Part shown: positions 59,272-64,000 of the stretch, piece after piece
How the letters are laid out: the number at the start of each line of letters is the position of its first letter
Position numbering within the stretch: the first letter of the stretch is position 1
Assembly (NCBI RefSeq): GCF_000003815.2
Contig: NC_049981.1
Span: 767,137-831,136, forward strand
Source of the DNA: Branchiostoma floridae
Lineage: Eukaryota; Chordata; Leptocardii; Amphioxiformes; Branchiostomatidae
Length of the DNA stretch: 64,000 nucleotides
Direction of reading: 5' to 3'
The notes under the pieces: model-generated
Told to the model about the DNA's origin: nothing
The model's database searches: none
The model's input: only the letters and a program-made list of their open reading frames with translations
Program-made: the position numbers and the translations under genes

Positions 59272-62200
59272 AGAATGGATGGATGGATAGAATATATCAG
59301 ATATATCTAGATACTCTAGTTTACGTAATGAATTATTCATATTTCTCGAATCAAGTACAACAGATTTCAAGAGACTCGATGCTACAAACAGATTTGCATA
59401 TATCTTTAGATGTTAGAACTCCAAAAAAGGCAAATATATCAATGACTGCTCTGCTATTAGAAAGAATACCGAAGCTAATTATTAGCCTACTCCGTTGCAA
59501 TACTATGTCAAAGAATTATGTTAGCCCTCATTGTTATGTTAACTAGGATGTTAAGCTTTATCCTATACCTCTATTTTGTACTTTGTGTAATAGTTGTTGC
59601 CATACATTGTATCATGTACAATTGTCGTGCAATAAAGTTATGTAAAGTTCTGTATCAGATATGTGCATTGAAAGATGCTAATACATGGATGGATGGGATT
59701 AATGGAAGGGTGGTCAAAAGATGACTAGATGTATTGATGTCAAAATGATGGATGGAAGGATGGAGAAAGAAAGATTGGTCTATGCTATAAGGGACACCAA
59801 AATGAAGGAATAAGGATATACATCTAATCATACCGATCAGAGTAAAAATGCATATGAAGGCATTATAAATATAGGCGGATATTAAACTCTGGAAGTTATC
59901 AGAATGAATAGAAATAACTGTTAATGATTGTGAATTATTTTCCTTACAGAAATTGACAGTCAGTTCATGTCGTGTTGGGATGGCGCCAGTTTTGGAGGAG
60001 GGACTGGGGTGTTCCACGAAGTCCAAGCTTGTGACGGTGTAGAAGACTGCTCTACAGGAAAGGACGAGGAAAATTGTGACGGTAAAGCCCCGTTTACAAA
60101 TCAAGAATTTAGCTCGGCCGAGGTGTCAGCGAGCTCTGAATTACGAGGAGGCATGACCCTGATGCCGACTAAGAAACTCTTGCTTTGTTCGTAGCCATCA
60201 GGGTCATACCTCCACGTAATTTAGAGCTCGCTGACAACTCGGCCGAGCTAAAATCTTGATTTGTAAACGGGGCTTAAGGACTCTCCGACACGTCATGATG
60301 AAAAACGGGTTTATACCCATGTCACATTATTTAAGATATACGGGCGTATCGATGGAAGATTGGCCATATTTCAGATCGACAAAAGGCTGCGCGTATTTTT
60401 CACCTGAAAACCGTCCCTGTCACATATACAAGCCATATTTTGTACCTTGTACACTTGTTGTGCAATAAAGATATTCTCATGAGCGAGACTCGGGCGATCG
60501 CCGCAGAATCGTTGTCCGATCAATTTTGGCTAAATGTGACAGGGGTATTAAGCTACTCTCCCAGCAGAGGTTCGGCTCAGGCTGTTTTTGACGTACTATT
60601 TGTGTTGTTTTCTTTATGGCTTGACAACAGCACTGAATAGAAATCCGGATAAAAACGCATAAAGCATGTAAAAAAACACACTACCGGAGCCGATCCTCTG
60701 TTATGAAATTATTTTTAAGGGTGCTTAAAGCTTGACATATTTTTCTTCTTTACGCGTATGAGGAGTAAATAAAGATCATTGTTACTTGGTCTGTCCATTG
60801 GCGCGGGCATTTTTGTTATTTTCCAGTCGCCTTTCGGCAGCTTAAATGTACCGTGAATAGTCATTAAAATTATTATATCAAAAACACATTAAAGTTGTAT
60901 CTAAAGTTGTCAATCGTTTGCTATTCTTAGCATCATTACGATTCATATACGTGTATGTTAAGATATTCAGTAGGTACTAGGTGCGTATAGATCCGTACTA
61001 CTTTTGCAGCTGTCACATTTGTGCTAAATTAGAACATGTAAGTACAGTTTTAAAGTGCAACAAGTTTCTTAATTAAGGCAATGATAAGAAATATAACTAA
61101 GCTAAGAAGATTTTGTGTTACAGATTGTGCGATGGAATGTCCGACGGGTTTAGGTGACCCCTGCATCCGAACCAGCTGGATATGTGATGAAATAGAGGAC
61201 TGTAAAGATGGGAAGGACGAACAAGGGTGTGTGCAAGGTACGTAGTGGACTGTCGTTTAACCATATTCAGCCGTGGGGGGAGGCTTTTAAAAGGCTCACG
61301 CCAACTTTCATGCCGCATAACGCTGGAAGAGCTTACGCTAAAGCCACTAAACTTTGTGCCTTTTCTTGAAATTTAGTTTGCAGCAATTTTACACAGTTTG
61401 GAAAGATTTTGATTTGTAGTGTTGCCAGGAATATTTGTTCTAGGAGTTTCAAACGCGGGCATCAAAAGCCCCCACCCCCCCCTCCCGTCCCAAAGTGATC
61501 CAAAAAGCTCGGTCAGAATAGGGTTAAAAGAAGACCTCTCTACTCTCATACCTCTTGTATGCAGACCTCTCTCCGCATACAATTCGACAACCCATTTCCT
61601 TTCTTCATCAGTGTAAAGGCAATTATGGCAAAATTAGACAAAATGTAGACAATTTTTGCGGTCTTAACAAGCGTTTATTTCTATTGCCTCTCATTGACTT
61701 GATATGTCCTCTTCTTCACAGGTGTTCCTAAGCACTGCTTTTTCACCTGCCGTAACAACGTCACCTGTCTGCCGTCACGTCAGCTGGGGGACGGGCATCA
61801 GGACTGTCCGTACGGGGAGGACGAAAGGTCCAGTGACGGTAAGGCTACGGTCCAAATTGGAAATAGGGACCCAGTAGAGCAGTTTTTGAGGCTTTTTTCT
61901 GGGGTAACCCATACGTTGCCCTTTGCGGCTCCCGATGTAAGGCACCGGATTGAATTTAAGTCGGACTTAAATGAACCCGGGACCCGGTAACAAATAGACT
62001 CCGCGACCTACACCAAGGGGTAACCCAAAGTATCAGGCAGTCCACTGGGACAAATTTGTGGCTTCAGGGCCCGGACGGGACAACATCCCTTACGGTTCAA
62101 ATAGGACCAAAGCCTGATAATCTTGCCGCATGAGCAATCCATCTCAGCTTTGCTTTTCATTAAAGTTCTCAAGAGGTTGAGATGTGGTTCACTGGTTTGT

Positions 62201-63208
62201 AGTGCAAGCCTTGTAACGAATTTAAGTAGTGCAAGTTATATATGTCTTTAAGCCTGCCGTAGTCTATGCACAAATCTCGTGGTAGTAACCTTGGGTTGGT
62301 ATTTGGCATGGCAGAGACACCCTAAACTTCACAATGATCAGATTATTTTCTTTGATGCCTACCTAATTACACAAATATAGTCCATATTCATATGCATTGT
62401 TATTATTGCTAAGTACATACCTGTTGCTGCAGTTGAAGATGCTATTGGGCGAAGATGGGGCTCATGTAGCTTCAACTGTTTGTCTGTCTACGGCAACGCG
62501 TCGTGCGTTCCTGACGCGTTCAGCTGCGACAGTGACGCGGACTGTTTGGGGGAGGATGACGAACAGGATTGTGAAGTCGCCGCACCTGTTGAAGACCTTG
62601 AAGGGAGAAAAGGTTGCCTGACGTTTCTCTGCGACCCGCCAGGTGACGCCCTGGAGCCATTATGTGTACCGCATCACTGGATCTGTGACGGGTACCCGAA
62701 CTGTGTGTCAGAGGAGGACGAGCAGGGGTGTGGCCACGCGGATGGCGTGTCTACTCAGACCAGCACACCTAGCGGCGGTCAGCTGCAAACTGCTGCTGAT
62801 GGTCACGAAGTGACCTGGAAGCCCTCAGGTGGTCAAGAACCACAGGACGAATCAACCACAGAGCTGTCAAATGATCAAGGACCATCCATAAAAGGACAAA
62901 GAGGTAAATACCAATGGAGCTCTAACGCATTCCCCTACATAGACAAGCATTTTATTTTCACGCAATGTTTACATAAATGTCATCAAGAGAATGCTATTCA
63001 ATTTTCTCCTCATTTTACGTATGATTTGGAGTTTACTTAACACTATCTTCGGTTCTTCTCATCTGAGCATTAAAATTAGTATTATGTATCTGAAGATATA
63101 CAATCTTTTTTTTTTCTAGTTGGAGGGTCCCAGGCGAGCCATAGGCTCCAGAGCCTGCAGGTGGCCATAGTTTGGATGATTGTCGCTGCTGGTCACCTCG
63201 TTTTCTAA
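43438..63208 (+). CDS. secreted, probably GPI-anchored LDLa/discoidin mosaic protein
   Basis: Exons: 43438-45019, 47261-47365, 48133-48249, 48676-48792, 49451-49561, 50304-50479, 50986-51141, 52184-52322, 52801-53024, 54143-54289, 57255-57387, (58541-58621, 58950-59045 doubtful), 59950-60081, 61124-61237, 61722-61838, 62433-62903, 63120-63208. All phases close and the total is 1368 codons with the doubtful pair, 1309 without. Order: signal peptide ([13 protein letters not shown]), 16 LDLa, two F5/8 type C domains, cysteine-rich exons, five more LDLa (two lacking cysteines), a Ser/Thr/Gly-rich stalk and a short hydrophobic C-terminus ([17 protein letters not shown]) with nothing after it, which fits a GPI-attachment signal. 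LDLa modules bind calcium and protein ligands; discoidin domains bind glycans, collagen or phospholipid. A cell-surface binding role is inferred. No catalytic domain is present and no named orthologue was recognised. Confidence 0.88.
45020..46617. other. first intron of the LDLa gene, no exon recognised
   Basis: The only repeat structure seen is a small inverted pair at 45118-45162 (tagcaaaactag, ctttgctag). No LDLa-like exon was found. Confidence 0.45.
46618..46639. repeat. poly-G run
   Basis: About 22 consecutive G. The following segment (cggcagtccaccgggacaaa) is shared with 62032-62060 (ggcagtccactgggacaaat). Confidence 0.9.
46730..47222. mobile_element. inverted-repeat element with internal 164 bp direct repeat
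   Basis: The outer arms (aagtgtctttttaccttcc and ggaaggtaaaaagacact) are inverted. Inside, cattttcttt(g/a)cttttccatggg recurs at 46836 and 47000, a 164 bp period, and each unit folds back on gaaaagcacccattgg-type arms. It ends about 40 bases before the acceptor of the LDLa exon at 47261. Confidence 0.75.
47261..49561 (+). CDS. four single-module LDLa exons (modules 13-16)
   Basis: Exons 47261-47365, 48133-48249, 48676-48792 and 49451-49561 each encode one LDLa and are phase 1 at both ends. Cores read [48 protein letters not shown] and [16 protein letters not shown]. The six cysteines are complete in each. The Gly/Ser of the calcium loop is often replaced by Glu, so affinity may vary. Confidence 0.92.
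47366..48132. other. intron, nothing recognised
   Basis: AT-rich, with no repeat or exon identified. Confidence 0.45.
48250..48453. mobile_element. MITE hairpin abutting a splice donor
   Basis: Arms of roughly 80 bases (cctactctccaagcagaggt, then gacgttttt and cgggctttct) are mirrored by aacctctgcttggagagtagg at the right. The 12-base string gtaggttctttc is both the donor of the preceding exon (48250) and the right boundary (48442). The loop contains gcggccgc. It is non-coding. Confidence 0.85.
49815..49912. repeat. hexanucleotide (GATGTA)n repeat
   Basis: About 16 copies, with two units reading gatgca. It gives a spurious Cys-Arg repeat frame on the plus strand. Confidence 0.97.
50025..50190. 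mobile_element. Penelope-type terminal repeat remnant
   Basis: The text ggaaacgtccagacattccagctgcagatagcat followed by tttcatcagtaacac has the layout of the Penelope-like terminal repeats at 40311-41148 and of 52550-52790. It is non-coding. Confidence 0.5.
50304..52322 (+). CDS. first discoidin (F5/8 type C) domain, three exons
   Basis: Exons 50304-50479, 50986-51141 and 52184-52322 join at phase 0 and enter and leave at phase 1, so the whole domain is a symmetric cassette. Motifs are [74 protein letters not shown] and AMVMEVYV. Both splice positions are the same as in the second domain, proving duplication of a three-exon block. Confidence 0.92.
51593..52077. mobile_element. non-autonomous DNA transposon with CAGTCAAACCTG ends, TA target duplication
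   Basis: The 485 bp element has identical 12-base ends in inverted orientation and TA on both sides. Repeated gcgaccac motifs lie under both ends. It is a short relative of 13206-14614 and sits in an intron of the first discoidin domain. Confidence 0.88.
52550..52790. mobile_element. Penelope-type terminal repeat remnant
   Basis: It contains actggatatgatttcgg, aaacggtccgacgtttcag and tctttcgtcagtgacactg, the same succession as the ends of the Penelope-like element at 40311. It ends just before the acceptor at 52801, and cgatattttcgttc occurs on both sides (52540s and 52778), a possible target repeat. Confidence 0.6.
52801..57387 (+). CDS. second discoidin (F5/8 type C) domain, three exons
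   Basis: Exons 52801-53024, 54143-54289 and 57255-57387 have the same phases as the first domain (1-0, 0-0, 0-1). Motifs are [72 protein letters not shown] and LRVEVLVKD. The last intron is 3 kb because a transposon containing a LINE sits in it. The canonical terminal cysteines of F5/8C are not conserved. Confidence 0.9.
53025..53765. other. intron, nothing recognised
   Basis: No exon was found. gcgcgcggtctc near 53290 is a short GC palindrome without clear meaning. Confidence 0.4.
53766..54055 (+). mobile_element. tRNA-derived SINE
   Basis: The head has an A box (TGGCGTAACTGGTAGAGCG) and a B box (GAGCTCGATACCC), followed by a conserved body (cccttgggaaaggcacttta, tcacttcacccaggtg, aaatgggtacctgacttc). 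The layout matches widespread deuterostome SINEs with a conserved central domain. It lies in an intron of the second discoidin domain. Confidence 0.85.
54357..56817. mobile_element. PIF/Harbinger-type non-autonomous transposon carrying a nested LINE
   Basis: Ends AGCCCCGGTCACAAAGCGCG and its mirror CGCGCTTTGTGACCGGGGCT are flanked by TTA on both sides (54354-54356, 56818-56820), the three-base TWA target typical of PIF/Harbinger. A second internal end-like copy begins near 54462 after taa. The LINE at 54851-56253 accounts for most of the 2461 bp. No Harbinger transposase was recognised. Confidence 0.88.
54851..56253 (-). mobile_element. 5'-truncated non-LTR retrotransposon (LINE) with partial reverse transcriptase
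   Basis: The minus-strand frame of 425 codons (56247-54970) begins at the catalytic LYADDL motif, with only the thumb and C-terminal part of the reverse transcriptase after it, then a zinc-knuckle-like CQFC-x7-H-x-x-x-x-x-HC motif and a CTKKRE tail. The 3' end carries an aataaagg-like signal and a short cattcattc tail. The frame is intact over its length, so the insertion is fairly young. Truncation falls just upstream of YADD. The clade is not assigned; it is the same family as 21783-22061. Confidence 0.92.
56821..57254. other. intron remainder, nothing recognised
   Basis: AT-rich; no repeat identified. Confidence 0.45.
57435..57849. mobile_element. TIR element of the GGGTACCGGTA family, full copy
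   Basis: The left end (ggtgggaaccggtacagta) and right end (tgtaccgtttgatacccacccc) are mirrored, and the body matches 2815-3200 and the arms of 40128-41420. About 415 bp, non-coding. Confidence 0.75.
58118..58512. mobile_element. two adjacent MITEs of the GC-palindrome family
   Basis: The first (about 58118-58300) runs from ggcctatgacacatttcc with ccggggcccgaccggg to gaaatgtgacgttagcc. The second (about 58310-58512) runs from ggcttaggtcccaaccggg with acccggccgggtagctttcg to cggacctaggcctta. The second stops about 30 bases before the acceptor of the doubtful exon at 58541. Confidence 0.65.
58541..59045 (+). CDS. two doubtful cysteine-rich exons of the LDLa/discoidin gene
   Basis: Exon 58541-58621 (acceptor tttcaaag, weak donor) gives [20 protein letters not shown]. 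Exon 58950-59045 (acceptor ctcacag, donor gttcgt) gives [17 protein letters not shown] and GCLG. Both are exact multiples of three at phase 1, which favours real exons. The second recalls the end of a Frizzled-type cysteine-rich domain (C-x3-C-E-x-V-L-x3-C), but there is no full domain. The donor of the first is poor; without it the frame soon stops. Confidence 0.4.
59046..59949. other. intron with GA-rich and GGAT-rich simple repeats
   Basis: (GA)n occupies about 59222-59272 and gatg/ggat-rich sequence lies near 59272-59290 and 59685-59770. A LINE-tail-like ataaagttatg is near 59630. Confidence 0.6.
59950..63208 (+). CDS. C-terminal LDLa modules, stalk and GPI-type signal
   Basis: Exons 59950-60081, 61124-61237 and 61722-61838 each encode one LDLa-like module; 62433-62903 encodes two modules and a Ser/Thr/Gly/Gln-rich stalk; 63120-63208 encodes the hydrophobic end and stop. 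The module at 59950 lacks two of six cysteines ([24 protein letters not shown]). That at 61722 lacks two ([19 protein letters not shown]). Complete cores are [32 protein letters not shown] and [16 protein letters not shown]. The last 17 residues are hydrophobic and end at the stop, with Gly/Ser/Ala residues upstream as possible GPI attachment sites. Confidence 0.88.
60086..60274. mobile_element. PIF/Harbinger-type MITE inserted in a splice donor
   Basis: A 189 bp near-perfect hairpin has ends AGCCCCGTTTACAAATCAAG and its mirror, flanked by TAA on both sides (60083-60085, 60275-60277). The left TAA belongs to the donor of the LDLa exon ending at 60081. The low divergence of its arms suggests a young insertion. 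Confidence 0.93.
60314..60547. mobile_element. PIF/Harbinger-type MITE, TTA target duplication
   Basis: Ends TACCCATGTCACATT and AATGTGACAGGGGTA are mirrored and flanked by TTA on both sides (60311-60313, 60548-60550). At 234 bp, it lies 40 bases from the preceding MITE and is a different family by its ends. Confidence 0.8.
60548..61123. other. intron, nothing recognised
   Basis: AT-rich with no exon or repeat identified. Confidence 0.45.
61842..62116. mobile_element. probable inverted-repeat element next to a splice donor
   Basis: The left end (ggctacggtccaaattggaa, aggga) is an imperfect mirror of the right end (cttacggttcaaataggaccaaagcc). The inner segment cggcagtccactggga-like (near 62035) is shared with 46640-46680. 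The left end starts within the donor context of the exon ending at 61838. The target duplication is unclear. Confidence 0.5.
62117..62432. other. intron, nothing recognised
   Basis: No exon or repeat was identified before the acceptor (gttgctgcag). Confidence 0.5.
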
Positions 63209-63235
63209 TCAGTATAAGGTCTAGGCTACTGGGAG

Positions 63236-64000
63236 CAAAGGATTTTTATTTTCACTCCGCGTACCGTAGGTACGCTTCGAGTGATTATTTTCACTCCGCG
63301 TACCGTAGGTACGCTTCGAGTGAAAATATTGTTTTCATGATGTTTCTTCTTTCTTTCTTTCTTTCTTTCTCCTGTCACGACCTTTAAAGTGATTCCTCTC
63401 CGTCGTTCTTAGACCGAATGATCTGAAATTTGGCACAAGTGTACATTGGACCAATACCCTCGGACGTTTTTTTCTGTTTTTTGATAGATTCATTTAAAAT
63501 GATTTTATGAATGTTTTTAGGTGATAATCTGACCAAACTTTATAATTGTGCCTCCCGTGACCAGGTATTAAGTCCTAGGGACCCGAAATTTGGTATGGTA
63601 GTGCATGAGATATTTGCTAAAAGGACCCCGTTATCATTTTTGGCTAAAAATCACTTCAAAATGATTTATAAGCCAAGTTGGCGGGTTTTTTCATCTGCGT
63701 TTTCGTCTTCACCGCCTCTGAGCGTCTCACCATATATGGTAAATGACGTAATTACCTTCCCGCCACCTGTAGGACCAGGTGGCGGCCGTGCACGTGGTCA
63801 TCCCTGCTTGCTCTAATAATTAATATTCATGAACACGCGTCGCAAACGTCGTCCGGCGAATGCGGGTGTTGTTCGAATATCTGCTGTTATCAAATTCATG
63901 AACGACGAATAATGACACGGTGTGAGGGCATTGTTCTCAGCGCTATTGTCACCAAATCAAAGTTTTTTGATAGATACCTTTACAATGATTTTATGGAATC
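63236..64000. repeat. second copy of the palindrome-started periodic element
   Basis: Two direct copies of a 40-base palindrome (ttttcactccgcgtaccgta and tacgcttcgagtgaaaa) open it. Then come ttctttctttctcctgtcac and accgaatgatctgaaatttgg, repeated about 160 bases later as cctagggacccgaaatttgg. The order matches 27541-28340. The element runs off the window end. Confidence 0.7.

Overview
The window reads as animal genomic DNA, most likely from an amphioxus (Branchiostoma) or a close invertebrate deuterostome. This is an inference from three things: GT-AG introns of a few hundred bases to several kb, deuterostome-style shuffled extracellular proteins (LDL-receptor class A, kringle, somatomedin B and discoidin modules), and a dense load of small inverted-repeat transposons, tRNA-derived SINEs, a non-LTR LINE and a Penelope-like element. 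Three runs of exactly 100 N (12576-12675, 16771-16870, 21683-21782) look like fixed-size placeholders for assembly gaps of unknown length.

Layout. 1-8.9 kb: mostly transposon remnants with no confident gene. 8955-10703 (minus): an intronless Kv4/Shal-like voltage-gated potassium channel with an altered S6 gate motif. 12.7-16.0 kb (minus): the C-terminal exons of neurofibromin (NF1), cut by gaps at both ends. 17.9-23.7 kb (minus): deoxyhypusine synthase (DHPS), complete except for one exon that probably lies in or near a gap. 24-29.4 kb: intergenic, with one orphan 5' exon and a repeat with an internal periodic motif. 29.5-38.1 kb (minus): a large chimeric seven-transmembrane receptor whose ectodomain reads galactose-binding-like domain, four LDLa, two kringles, somatomedin B, cysteine-rich region, then 7TM. 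38.1-43.4 kb: repeats, plus degenerate copies of the 5' end of the next gene. 43.4-63.2 kb (plus): a secreted, probably GPI-anchored protein with about 21 LDLa modules and two discoidin (F5/8 type C) domains. 63.2-64 kb: a second copy of the periodic-motif repeat.

How the parts fit. NF1 (Ras GTPase activation) and DHPS (hypusination of eIF5A) are conserved housekeeping genes. The 7TM receptor and the LDLa/discoidin protein are divergently transcribed neighbours built from the same kinds of module on symmetric phase-1 exons, so the 29-63 kb interval looks like a local exon-shuffling and duplication hotspot. Two minisatellites with nearly the same period (103 and about 104 bp) have each duplicated an intron/exon junction, one in the receptor's kringle exon and one in NF1. 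At least one MITE has landed exactly in a splice donor of the LDLa gene and left it usable. Exon limits were set by hand from splice consensus, phase and remembered family sequences; no alignment or search was run.
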